8,906 nt of DNA from DUUI01 sp964627845 (GCA_964627845.1 CAZVKL010000039.1:1-8906), one strand, 5' to 3'. Shown: positions 1 through 7,554, numbered from the stretch's first letter. The notes: generated from the sequence alone by a model not told the origin. Program-made: numbers and translations.

Positions 1-2541
1 CTCTTTCTCAAGTTTTCCGATCTCTGAATCAATATCATCAATAGTTTCAGAGTAGCGATCATTTAAAAGCTTAATAACTTCCAGTTCTTTATAAATCGGA
101 GTTTTAATCAGATTAGTTAATGATTCACTTAATTTACCAAACCATTTTTCAAAGACTAACTGGTCTATTTCTTGGTCAGTCAAAGTTAGAATTCTATCTT
201 GAACATCTTTTTCTAGTTGAATTGTCTCTGATTTTACAGTTTTGTTTATTTCTGACTTTCTAACAAATAATTGATCAACCTCTTTTAGTAGTTTTTCTTC
301 ATTCGTGTCTTTTTCAACTACTTTAAGCGCTGATCTAATTAATTTTAAATCAAAATCATCAGTAGGCTCCTCATTTTCAGCCATTTTTAAAGAGTCAAAT
401 AAAGCTAAGTTCTCATCGGTTTCTTCAATTTTAGCTTCTTCAGCTAGTTCTAATAATCTTGAATCAATTTCAGATATTTCATTCTTTAATTCATTAATTT
501 CATTGGTAACATCTGTGAATAGATGCTTTTCAATTAATTGATTATCAACAATAGATCCAACCCATCCGTCTTGAACTTTCTGTCTGTTTTTTCCAGAACC
601 TTTCCAGATCATATTTGGTTCTCTAGATCTAGCTATTGTATAAAAATCAGAAACAGAGATAAGTTGAACATCATTTAATAAAGAGTCTTTCCATAAATCA
701 GCAATAACTTGATATCCATCATAGATATTCAAATAATTGAAATCCTCAAGAGTCTTTTTAATTTCATCCTGCATTTCGTTCATAAGATCGCTGACGTTTG
801 TTGAAGAATCTATAATTCTTAATTTTTCCCAGTATTTATTAATATAAGTATTAACTTTTTCTTCAAGTTCTTTAGTCTTAATTACAACAGAATCTTCATT
901 TAAAATGTTCTTCTTTAAATCGTCAACACTACCAATTAACTCATAATATCCTGGTCTTATTCGAGTAAATGAGTCTTTAAGTACATTATGTCCGATAGCT
1001 TGTAATACTTCTAAATCTTTAATATTTTCCTCTGGGATACCACCATATAAATGTGCATCAACATCATGAGGAATTTCATCATCAAAAGAATTTACATATC
1101 TTGGAATATTTAAATTATATTCATTTTCTATAATTTCTTCTCGTGAAGCTAAATGACTATATCCTTCTTTTTCTGTTCTATTAATATAAGTATCTACTAT
1201 CTTCGCAATATCTTTTTCTTGTAATTGGTTTTGTTTTCCAACCTTAATGAAATTCTTAGAAGAATCAATAAACAATACAGGCTCATCAAGCGCTCTATTC
1301 TTTTTAAGAATAATTACTACAACTGGAATACCAGTATTTGTAAACAAGTTACTAGGTAACCCTATTACTGTATCAATATTATTCTTATCTATTAATCTAG
1401 TTCTGATCGTTCCCTCTGTACCACCTCTGAATAAAACACCATGAGGCAATACAATGGCCATAGTTCCGTTAGTATCTAGGTGATATAAACCATGGAGTAA
1501 AAAAGCATAATCGCCTTTAGAACTAGGAGGCAATACCCCAAAAGACTCAAATCTAGGGTCATTAACTCTAATATCATGTCTATTCCAATTCTTCAAAGAG
1601 TAGGGAGGATTCATCACAACAGCATCAAATAGAACCCCTTGATTTGGTTTCTTAGGATCTTCTGGCCAGTCCTGACCCAAAGTATCATCATTTCTTATGG
1701 TCATTCTCTCAGGTCGAACACCATGTAGTAACAAATTCATTCGAGTTAAATTATAGGTCGCTGTATTTTTCTCTTGACCATAATAATTTAGGTTTCTCTG
1801 ATCATCATTACTAAGGTGTTTACCAACAGTTAAAAGCAAAGAACCACTTCCCACTGCTGCGTCATATATCGAACTTATTTTCCCTGATTTAGCAACTATT
1901 TGTGCCATTACTTCACTAACTTGTCTAGGCGTATAGAATTCTCCAGCTTTTTTACCAGACTCCATCGCGAACATTCCAATAAGATACTCATAAGCATCAC
2001 CGAGAATGTCATCCTTTTGTAACGACACCATATTTAAATCAGCAAACAACAAAATCAAAGCCTGTATATTCTTGTTTCGCTCATTTAGATTATTACCTAA
2101 CGCTGTATCAGACAAATCCAATGTAGAACTAGAGAATAAACCTTTAAAATCATTAGAATCAGATGATGCCGCAATGTTTCTCTCGAAACTATTCAACGAG
2201 TCGGTAACATTCTGAACCTCAAACTCACCATTATCAATATCTCTCAACCATTTTTGATATAAGTACTGTGGAGGGACAAAATAACCTAAAAGATTCTTAA
2301 TCATATTAAAAACTTTTTCAGGAAACTCATTAGCGACTTCAGTATACTGAGCAATTAATTCATTTTCAGTAATACTTCCAAGTTTCAATGCTTGCCTAAA
2401 AGCTTCTAAAGTTTTGTCACTCAAAAACTTATAGAACATTAAACCTAACATATAGTCTTTGTATCGACTGGCATCCATTGAACCCCTTAATTCATTGGCA
2501 CCATCCCATAATCGTCTTTTAATCTCTTCAGATGTAATCAT
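1..2541 (-). CDS. hsdM: Type I restriction-modification DNA methyltransferase subunit HsdM (long form, 3' end outside window)
   Basis: Modification subunit of a type I restriction-modification system. It should transfer a methyl group from S-adenosylmethionine to adenine N6 at the site chosen by HsdS. The frame is open for 847 codons from ATG at 2541 to the left edge with no stop, so the C-terminus is missing. The start follows an AAGGAG ribosome binding site (complement of 2547-2552). An HsdM N-terminal region covers about residues 1-160. The GEFYTPRQV motif that opens the methylase domain is at 200-208, the SAM-binding motif I is DAAVGSGSLLL (227-237), and the catalytic NPPY is at 311-314. 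PHGVLFRGG (366-374) and GLPSNLF (394-400) are further N6-methylase landmarks. Family members such as EcoR124I HsdM have about 520 residues; here a charged, partly coiled-coil-like extension starts near residue 500 and exceeds 340 residues, as in a known long subgroup. The stop of the nuclease-like gene lies 15 bases upstream, so the two are probably co-transcribed. hsdS should follow beyond the edge. Confidence 0.95.
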   Translation of the reverse strand, partial: MITSEEIKRRLWDGANELRGSMDASRYKDYMLGLMFYKFLSDKTLEAFRQALKLGSITENELIAQYTEVANEFPEKVFNMIKNLLGYFVPPQYLYQKWLRDIDNGEFEVQNVTDSLNSFERNIAASSDSNDFKGLFSSSTLDLSDTALGNNLNERNKNIQALILLFADLNMVSLQKDDILGDAYEYLIGMFAMESGKKAGEFYTPRQVSEVMAQIVAKSGKISSIYDAAVGSGSLLLTVGKHLSNDDQRNLNYYGQEKNTATYNLTRMNLLLHGVRPERMTIRNDDTLGQDWPEDPKKPNQGVLFDAVVMNPPYSLKNWNRHDIRVNDPRFESFGVLPPSSKGDYAFLLHGLYHLDTNGTMAIVLPHGVLFRGGTEGTIRTRLIDKNNIDTVIGLPSNLFTNTGIPVVVIILKKNRALDEPVLFIDSSKNFIKVGKQNQLQEKDIAKIVDTYINRTEKEGYSHLASREEIIENEYNLNIPRYVNSFDDEIPHDVDAHLYGGIPEENIKDLEVLQAIGHNVLKDSFTRIRPGYYELIGSVDDLKKNILNEDSVVIKTKELEEKVNTYINKYWEKLRIIDSSTNVSDLMNEMQDEIKKTLEDFNYLNIYDGYQVIADLWKDSLLNDVQLISVSDFYTIARSREPNMIWKGSGKNRQKVQDGWVGSIVDNQLIEKHLFTDVTNEINELKNEISEIDSRLLELAEEAKIEETDENLALFDSLKMAENEEPTDDFDLKLIRSALKVVEKDTNEEKLLKEVDQLFVRKSEINKTVKSETIQLEKDVQDRILTLTDQEIDQLVFEKWFGKLSESLTNLIKTPIYKELEVIKLLNDRYSETIDDIDSEIGKLEKE

Positions 2542-2556
2542 TTTCTCTCCTTAATA

Positions 2557-3483
2557 TTATATTTGTTCTCTATTTAGTAATTCAGTCTCTCTCGCCTCAA
2601 TATCATTTAGTGAAAGACCATTTTCATCTTTCCATTCTGCTCTACCATTTGTATGTGCTCCAATTAGGAATGCTGCTGCATAAGATGGACTAGAGAATAA
2701 AACCTCTTCTTGGAGTATGCCTTCGCTATCTATATTTGCCTTTTCTCTTTTCTTTTTAACTCCTACTGGAATTTTCTTAGAGTCAATTAATTCAACCTTG
2801 CTTCCAGGTAAGACTACATATCCTTCGGATGTTTGAATACATGCTCCAGTAATAAATTGTTTGCTCTTATTACTATATCGTTTGTAGAATAGTTTTCGTT
2901 CAAAGTTATCTTCTTTTTCAAGACTATCATTTTCTACTGTTAAAGGTTTTAAATAAGGTTCAAAAACTTTGTACCCTAAAGCTCCCATTGCTATCTTAGA
3001 AAAACCAACATATTCTAATAATTCACTTTCCTTTTCTTCTGTTAGATTACCTCTATTTGGTTCATTCGCATTCTTGATTATGAATCTATTTGCATTAGTA
3101 GCAAGTTTAGTAAACTCATTTTCTAAATAACTAATTTCAGTAGGTCCAAATGAGTTGTTTGAAGTAGTAAAAACCACAGCATTAGTCCAATACTCTTTGT
3201 CGGGACTATTTCTATGTTCAATTAATCTATTCAAAATTCCTTCTTTATTTTTTCTAAAACCAGCCTGACCAATATATACCATATCTTGATCATTCTCTTC
3301 ATCGTGGCCAAAAAGAAAGTAAACTCCGCTTTGATTTAAATCTCTTCTTTCTCTTGATTTCTCTAATTCAGTTCTTGGAAGTTTATAAACCACCCCAGTC
3401 CAATTTGCTAGAGTACATTTTATCCTTCCCTGAACATTTCCGTCTATTAAAAATAATGATATAGCTTTTCCAATATTTTTCAT
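2557..3483 (-). CDS. GIY-YIG nuclease family protein with DUF4357-type C-terminus, associated with a type I R-M locus
   Basis: A 308-residue protein whose middle part matches the GIY-YIG nuclease fold. GVY is at 53-55 and YIG at 70-72. A helix with Arg86 (RLIEH, 86-90) and a YLENEF segment with a likely metal-binding Glu at 121 supply the expected catalytic residues. The C-terminal part, about 217-300, resembles DUF4357: a strand with GYVVLPGS, then SPSYAAAFLIGAHTNGRAEW, a Gly/Asn/Trp pattern typical of that domain. Proteins of this architecture are often annotated next to type I restriction genes, but I know of no established biochemical role. DNA cleavage or DNA binding that aids restriction is an inference. 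The start is ATG at 3483 with GGAAGGG at 3489-3495 as ribosome binding site. It is the first gene of the operon and ends 15 bases before hsdM. It is AT-rich like hsdM and unlike the glg genes. No signal peptide or membrane segment is visible. Confidence 0.88.
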   Translation of the reverse strand: MKNIGKAISLFLIDGNVQGRIKCTLANWTGVVYKLPRTELEKSRERRDLNQSGVYFLFGHDEENDQDMVYIGQAGFRKNKEGILNRLIEHRNSPDKEYWTNAVVFTTSNNSFGPTEISYLENEFTKLATNANRFIIKNANEPNRGNLTEEKESELLEYVGFSKIAMGALGYKVFEPYLKPLTVENDSLEKEDNFERKLFYKRYSNKSKQFITGACIQTSEGYVVLPGSKVELIDSKKIPVGVKKKREKANIDSEGILQEEVLFSSPSYAAAFLIGAHTNGRAEWKDENGLSLNDIEARETELLNREQI

Positions 3484-3551
3484 ACTAACCCTTCCATTAT
3501 CGTTAATTCTAAAACCACAATTACTCCGAAAAACTTATTACAACTTCTTAT

Positions 3552-3591
3552 ATTATATCGTATTATCTAAAGAAAAAGAATCGTTAGTTAA
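3552..3591 (-). promoter_or_regulatory. Putative promoter of the nuclease-like gene and hsdM
   Basis: On the minus strand there is a perfect TATAAT at 3557-3552 and a GATAAT at 3567-3562. The second pairs with TTAACT (3591-3586, four of six matches to TTGACA) across an 18-base spacer. The first has only TTCTTT at the right distance. Either would give a leader of about 60-75 bases before the ATG at 3483. The proposed -35 lies inside the preceding terminator hairpin. This is motif matching by eye in AT-rich DNA, so the exact boxes are uncertain, although a promoter is expected here because a terminator precedes the operon. Confidence 0.4.
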
Positions 3592-3622
3592 CTTTATGAA
3601 ATTCACTAATTAACGATTCTTT
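3569..3622 (-). terminator. Hairpin terminator upstream of the restriction operon
   Basis: Two 16-base arms (3575-3590 and 3607-3622) pair along their whole length with a single G-U wobble, around a 16-base loop. Read on the minus strand, the second arm ends in GATTCTTT and runs into TTCTTTAG, giving a U-rich tail. The stem is AT-rich, so weaker than the glgA terminator. It starts 16 bases after the stop of the small hydrophobic frame, so it would end a transcript covering that frame. The plus-strand reading has a poorer T tract (TTTCATTGTTG), and no plus-strand gene is present to need it. Confidence 0.6.
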
Positions 3623-3638
3623 CATTGTTGTTCTAACA

Positions 3639-3764
3639 CTATATCCTCTTCAACCAACCCAATACCATGTCACCAATAAAGATGATGAAGATGACAGTGA
3701 AAATAAACTTAAGCACCGACCAAATGAGTTTAAGTGGGAACAGTAATATCTTGATAGGCAACAT
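3639..3764 (-). CDS. Possible small hydrophobic (membrane) peptide, 41 residues from its only ATG; unconfirmed
   Basis: I do not recognise this frame. From ATG at 3764 it encodes 41 residues, mostly Ile, Leu, Phe and Val with spaced Lys, then a GDMVLGWLKRI tail. It would span a membrane once, perhaps with an amphipathic N-terminal part. The frame stays open upstream to a stop at 3807-3809, adding residues KAGIPILDFIVWLL, but that stretch has no ATG, GTG or TTG. The ATG at 3764 has no convincing ribosome binding site. An ATT at 3791 follows an AGCAGG element and would give 50 residues. A single-base skip near 3804 would join the frame to an ATG at 3834 that follows AGGAG. Against it: short length, T-rich DNA that makes hydrophobic codons by chance, and no good start. 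For it: it sits between two terminators, with its stop 16 bases before the second. It could also be a decayed gene. Confidence 0.35.
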   Translation of the reverse strand: MLPIKILLFPLKLIWSVLKFIFTVIFIIFIGDMVLGWLKRI

Positions 3765-3817
3765 TAAAAGCCAAACAATAAAATCTAGAATAGGGATACC
3801 TGCTTTCTAATCTTTTT

Positions 3818-3847
3818 AAAAAAGGAGCTACCATAACTGGCAACTCC
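3818..3847 (-). terminator. Rho-independent terminator of the glg operon
   Basis: On the minus strand GGAGTTGCCA pairs with TGGTAGCTCC around the four-base loop GTTA. The stem is 10 pairs with two G-U wobbles and is followed at once by six T (complement of 3818-3823). It begins 15 bases after the glgA stop, the usual place. This marks the end of the glgC-glgD-glgA transcript. Confidence 0.9.
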
Positions 3848-3862
3848 TGGGTGGGGGTAAAT

Positions 3863-5302
3863 TTAGAACACCGAATTATACATCTGAATGTACAAATCAG
3901 CCGATTTCTCCCAAGATACATCCGTCTTCATCGCATTCTTCTGAAGCATCTTGAAATCCTCTTTATTATCATAATACAAATCTACTGCATTACGCAAGAC
4001 ATAATAGAAATCTTCTTCATTAAAATGTCTAAAAGTGAACCCAGTCCCCGTTTTATCAAACTGATTATACGGTGTGACCGTGTCCTTAAGACCACCTGTT
4101 TCCCTCACCAGTGGTAGCGTCCCATACCTCATACTAATTAATTGAGAAATCCCACAAGGTTCAAACAGGGATGGCATCAAGAAGATATCCGCACCCGCAT
4201 ATATTTTTCTAGCCACCTCATCAGAATAACCACCATAGTAGACCATTCTACGCTTATACATATGCTCAGACTGTCTTAGATCATGCTCATAGCTCTGATC
4301 ACCCGTACCTAAAATGACTAACTGGATATCCAAACCCATAATGTCCTTCAGTTTATGAAGAATCAGCTGCACACCCTTCTGATAAGAAAGCCGAGACACC
4401 ATCCCCACTAAACAAACATCTTTCGACTGTCTCAATCCAAGTTGTTCTTGGAGATCAAGTTTATTCTTCGTCTTACGAGAAAGGGTATTCACCGTGTAGT
4501 TCTGCCTAATATGTGGATCCGTCTTAGGATTCTGAGACTCAACATCAATCCCATTCACAATTCCCCACAAATCATGTTCTCTAAGTCGCAGAACATCCTG
4601 CATATTCTCACCAAAGGCTTCACCCAAAATCTCATGGGCATACGTATTAGAAACCGTATTAATCTTATCACTAAAAACTATAGCTGCTTTCATAAACGAA
4701 ATGCCATCATGAAACCTTAAAGCTCCATCATGATATAAATCCATCGACAACCCAAAATAGTCATACAACAGACTCGCCGGGAAATTCCCCTGGAACAATA
4801 GATTATGAATCGTAAAGAAATGTTTCATCCGACCAATATTCGGATTATTAATCGAATATTTACACTTCCCTAAGACCGCCATCATCCCAGCATGCCAATC
4901 ATGAGAATGAACAATATCCGGATAATACTGTGTATTAATCATCATATGGTACACAGCATGTTGGAAAAACGCAAAACGCTCCCCATCATCCCCATAACCA
5001 TACAAGCCATCTCTCTCAAAATAGCCTTGATTCTCAACAAAGTAAAAGGTGACCTGATCTTGTTTATGCTCAAAGATACGAACCGGATGATTCAGTTGAG
5101 CTTCATTCAAGTTGAAATTACTCACCAGTTCTAACTCATTAAAATACTTCTCAATAATCTTCGTATAGAGCGGCATCACCACCCTCACATCATAGCCTTT
5201 TTTAACCAACTCCTGAGGAAGTGAACCCACCACATCAGCCAGTCCACCACTCTTAATATAGGGTAAACCCTCAGCAGCCACCATCAAAATCTTCTTACTC
5301 AA
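3863..5302 (-). CDS. glgA: Glycogen synthase (ADP-glucose type)
   Basis: Transfers glucose from ADP-glucose to the non-reducing end of alpha-1,4-glucan in the cytoplasm; GT5 family with a GT-B fold. At 479 residues it has the family's normal length. The N-terminal ADP-glucose site KSGGLADVVGSLP is at 17-29. HSHDWHAGM (132-140) and FTIHNLLFQG (163-172) are conserved N-domain segments. In the C-terminal domain GIVNGID (247-253), SRLSYQKG (303-310) and the catalytic loop EPCGISQ (381-387) are present, followed by RETGGLKDTV (400-409). The start is a TTG at 5302, chosen because a G-rich ribosome binding site, AGGGGG, overlapping the glgD stop lies eight bases upstream. The next ATG is codon 7 and would cut into the first strand. 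It is the last gene of the glg operon, 12 bases after glgD and just ahead of a strong terminator. Confidence 0.97.
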   Translation of the reverse strand: MSKKILMVAAEGLPYIKSGGLADVVGSLPQELVKKGYDVRVVMPLYTKIIEKYFNELELVSNFNLNEAQLNHPVRIFEHKQDQVTFYFVENQGYFERDGLYGYGDDGERFAFFQHAVYHMMINTQYYPDIVHSHDWHAGMMAVLGKCKYSINNPNIGRMKHFFTIHNLLFQGNFPASLLYDYFGLSMDLYHDGALRFHDGISFMKAAIVFSDKINTVSNTYAHEILGEAFGENMQDVLRLREHDLWGIVNGIDVESQNPKTDPHIRQNYTVNTLSRKTKNKLDLQEQLGLRQSKDVCLVGMVSRLSYQKGVQLILHKLKDIMGLDIQLVILGTGDQSYEHDLRQSEHMYKRRMVYYGGYSDEVARKIYAGADIFLMPSLFEPCGISQLISMRYGTLPLVRETGGLKDTVTPYNQFDKTGTGFTFRHFNEEDFYYVLRNAVDLYYDNKEDFKMLQKNAMKTDVSWEKSADLYIQMYNSVF

Positions 5303-5314
5303 ATAATCTTCCCC

Positions 5315-6430
5315 CTATATCTTATCGTGTCGATTAATATAAATCAGATTATCCCTCGAACCATCAATCATCTTCGTCTTCTCAATAAACACATGACGAT
5401 CAACCACCGCACCCCTCACATGGACACCACGCCCAATATAAGAGCTCGGCAAGATAATCGAATTCTCAACAATAGCACCCTTCTCAATAATGACATTACG
5501 ACCAATAATCGAGTTAGACACCTTCCCCTTAATCACTGTCCCATTCGCAATCGAACTAGACTCAACATCCGCTGTTACATCATAAATAGCCGGAGGAGAA
5601 TCATTCGTCTTAGTATAAATAGGCCAAGAACGCGTAATCAAACGAGGCTTCTCCTTATCCAACATCCGCATCGAAACATCATAATAAGACTGTAAATCCG
5701 TAATCCCAAGCACAGTCCCCATCACCGGATAACCCCGCATCGAATATTTATGGACAGCCTCCTCAATAATTTCCTTCAACCAATAAATACGAGACCGATA
5801 ATCCGCCTCTCTCAGTAAATCAAAGAAAACCGTCTTCTTCATGACATACGTCTCAAGCGAGATATTACGCTGTTTCGCCTGACCACGATTCACCTCAAAT
5901 CCAGTAATGTTCTTCTCCCGATCTAAGTTAAGTGTCGTCAGCCCCAAAAATTCTTCCTTGGCATTCTTACAAGAATGATAAAGTACCGTAATATCCTTAT
6001 TCGACTCAATATGTTTATCCAACACCTTATCAAAGTCTTGTGTATAAATAAAATGAGTCGGCGCAACAATCACATAATCCGATTTATTCTCCCAAATAAA
6101 CGATTCATTCTGAAGATAAGCACGCACATCCGTATTATAAATAGACGACGAAATCTCATGCTCCCCATACATCACTCTCAAGCGACCCTGCTTCGAATTA
6201 ATATTATAGTGACGCCCAGTCCCCACATGTTCAAACACAGAACGTGGTTTCTCCTTAACATACACATGAATATCATCAATGTTTGAATTCGTAAAATTAC
6301 TAATCGGAAAATCCACCAAACGATAACGACCCATAAACGAAATCGACATCATCGGGCGATGATTCCCCAATCCCTCAACTTTAATATGGTCTGCTTCAAA
6401 ACCAATAATCCCTAATGCACGTGGTGTCAT
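5315..6430 (-). CDS. glgD: Glucose-1-phosphate adenylyltransferase regulatory-type subunit GlgD
   Basis: Partner of GlgC in the two-subunit ADP-glucose pyrophosphorylase of Firmicutes. It is thought mainly to modulate or enhance GlgC activity rather than catalyse. The 371-residue chain is GlgC-like: RYRLVDFPISNFTNSNIDDI at 35-54, a degenerate nucleotidyltransferase core, and a C-terminal left-handed beta-helix with repeats near 290-350 (SSSIANGTVIKG, NSIIGRNVIIEKGAIV). The GGxGxRL nucleotide-binding loop of catalytic subunits is replaced by IIGFEADHIKVEG (8-20), and the SGDHIYKMNY motif is replaced by APTHFIYTQDF (123-133). Both changes mark it as GlgD rather than a second GlgC. The ATG at 6430 overlaps the glgC TGA in an ATGA arrangement, with GAGGGAG at 6438-6444 as ribosome binding site inside glgC. 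This implies coupled translation and roughly equal subunit supply. Confidence 0.96.
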   Translation of the reverse strand: MTPRALGIIGFEADHIKVEGLGNHRPMMSISFMGRYRLVDFPISNFTNSNIDDIHVYVKEKPRSVFEHVGTGRHYNINSKQGRLRVMYGEHEISSSIYNTDVRAYLQNESFIWENKSDYVIVAPTHFIYTQDFDKVLDKHIESNKDITVLYHSCKNAKEEFLGLTTLNLDREKNITGFEVNRGQAKQRNISLETYVMKKTVFFDLLREADYRSRIYWLKEIIEEAVHKYSMRGYPVMGTVLGITDLQSYYDVSMRMLDKEKPRLITRSWPIYTKTNDSPPAIYDVTADVESSSIANGTVIKGKVSNSIIGRNVIIEKGAIVENSIILPSSYIGRGVHVRGAVVDRHVFIEKTKMIDGSRDNLIYINRHDKI

Positions 6431-7554
6431 ACTCTCGCTCCCTCACTAATCAATTCAATTGATTCTGACTTGGCCGAACCATACTCTCCAGGTTCGATGA
6501 CTAAATCCTCCATCACAATCGCACGCGTGATGTTAGCACCCTTCTTAATCGTAACATTCGCCAAAATAACCGAATCCTTGACCGTCGCCCCCTCTTCAAT
6601 TTCAACACCATTAAAGATAACCGAACCCTCAACTCGACCCGCAATAACCGAACCTTGGTTAACCAGTGCCTTAGACACATGACCCGTCGGCGTCACATAA
6701 TGTGGCGGAAGCGTCACATCCTCAGTAAAAATTTTCCAATCATTATCACGAATATTAATACCAGAACTCGGATCCAATAAATCCATGTTTGCCTCCCAAA
6801 GACTGTTGATAGTTCCAACATCCTTCCAGTATCCCTTAAAGCGATAAGCCTGTAATTTCTTACCCTTACTCAAGAAATAAGGAATGATATCCTTACCAAA
6901 GTCATGATCAGACTTCTTGTTCTTATCATCCTCAATCAGTGCCTTACGAAGTGACTTCCAATTAAAGATATAGATCCCCATCGAAGCTAAATTACTCTTA
7001 GGCTTCTCAGGTTTCTCCTCAAACTCAATGATTTCATCCTTGTCATTAGTGTTCATAATCCCAAAACGACTCGCCTCAGAAAATGGAACCTCCAAGACCC
7101 CAATCGTCGCCTCAGCCTTGGTCTCTTTATGATGTTTCAACATCCAAGCATAATTCATTTTGTAGATATGGTCCCCCGATAAGATAAGCACATACTCTGG
7201 ATCTTGTTGATCAATAAAATCAATATTCTGTCCAATCGCATCCGCCGTCCCACGGTATAAACCAAAACCGACTTCCGTCTCCCTAGGTGGTAATACAAAA
7301 ACACCAGAATTAACAGCATCCAACCCCCAACGGCCACCAAGGGCCACATAGGAATTTAAAAAGATACTCTCATACTGGGTTAAAACGCCAACCACATCAA
7401 TATCTGAATTCGCACAATTACTCAACGCAAAATCAACGATACGATATTTTCCACCAAAACTAACAGCTGGCTTCGCAACTTTTTCAGTCAGGTTTAACAA
7501 TCGTGTCCCACGACCTCCCGCTAAAATCATCGCAATCATTTCATGTTGTGGCAT
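6427..7554 (-). CDS. glgC: Glucose-1-phosphate adenylyltransferase catalytic subunit
   Basis: Makes ADP-glucose and pyrophosphate from glucose-1-phosphate and ATP, the committed step of bacterial glycogen synthesis. The 375-residue protein closely follows the Bacillus-type GlgC. It has the nucleotide loop AGGRGTRL (12-19), KPAVSFGGKYRIVDF (28-42), RGTADAIGQN (101-110), SGDHIYKMNY (126-135), FEEKP (178-182), NLASMGIYIFNW (188-199) and KGYWKDVGT (240-248), then a beta-helix domain to the C-terminus. I place the start at ATG 7554 because AAAGGAG at 7564-7570 lies nine bases ahead. An in-frame TTG at 7575 would add seven residues, but it would translate the ribosome binding site itself and has no site of its own. 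First gene of the glgC-glgD-glgA operon, overlapping glgD by four bases. It is controlled by the promoter and palindrome just upstream. Confidence 0.97.
   Translation of the reverse strand: MPQHEMIAMILAGGRGTRLLNLTEKVAKPAVSFGGKYRIVDFALSNCANSDIDVVGVLTQYESIFLNSYVALGGRWGLDAVNSGVFVLPPRETEVGFGLYRGTADAIGQNIDFIDQQDPEYVLILSGDHIYKMNYAWMLKHHKETKAEATIGVLEVPFSEASRFGIMNTNDKDEIIEFEEKPEKPKSNLASMGIYIFNWKSLRKALIEDDKNKKSDHDFGKDIIPYFLSKGKKLQAYRFKGYWKDVGTINSLWEANMDLLDPSSGINIRDNDWKIFTEDVTLPPHYVTPTGHVSKALVNQGSVIAGRVEGSVIFNGVEIEEGATVKDSVILANVTIKKGANITRAIVMEDLVIEPGEYGSAKSESIELISEGARV

Noticed and set aside
305..2215. Plus-strand frames of 65-78 codons opposite hsdM
   Set aside because: They are antisense to an uninterrupted 847-codon hsdM frame with clear motifs, lack good ribosome binding sites and show no recognisable domain.
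3730..3921. 63-codon minus-strand frame overlapping the end of glgA
   Set aside because: It begins inside glgA in another frame and crosses the terminator; only its later part, from ATG 3834, is discussed as a possible frameshift partner.
4442..6286. Plus-strand frames of 80-122 codons opposite glgA and glgD
   Set aside because: Their composition (runs of Asn, Ile, Arg, Thr) is what the complement of G-rich coding DNA gives, and the minus-strand genes are certain.
7155..7349. Second minus-strand frame inside glgC
   Set aside because: Fully inside glgC in another frame with no ribosome binding site or recognisable domain.
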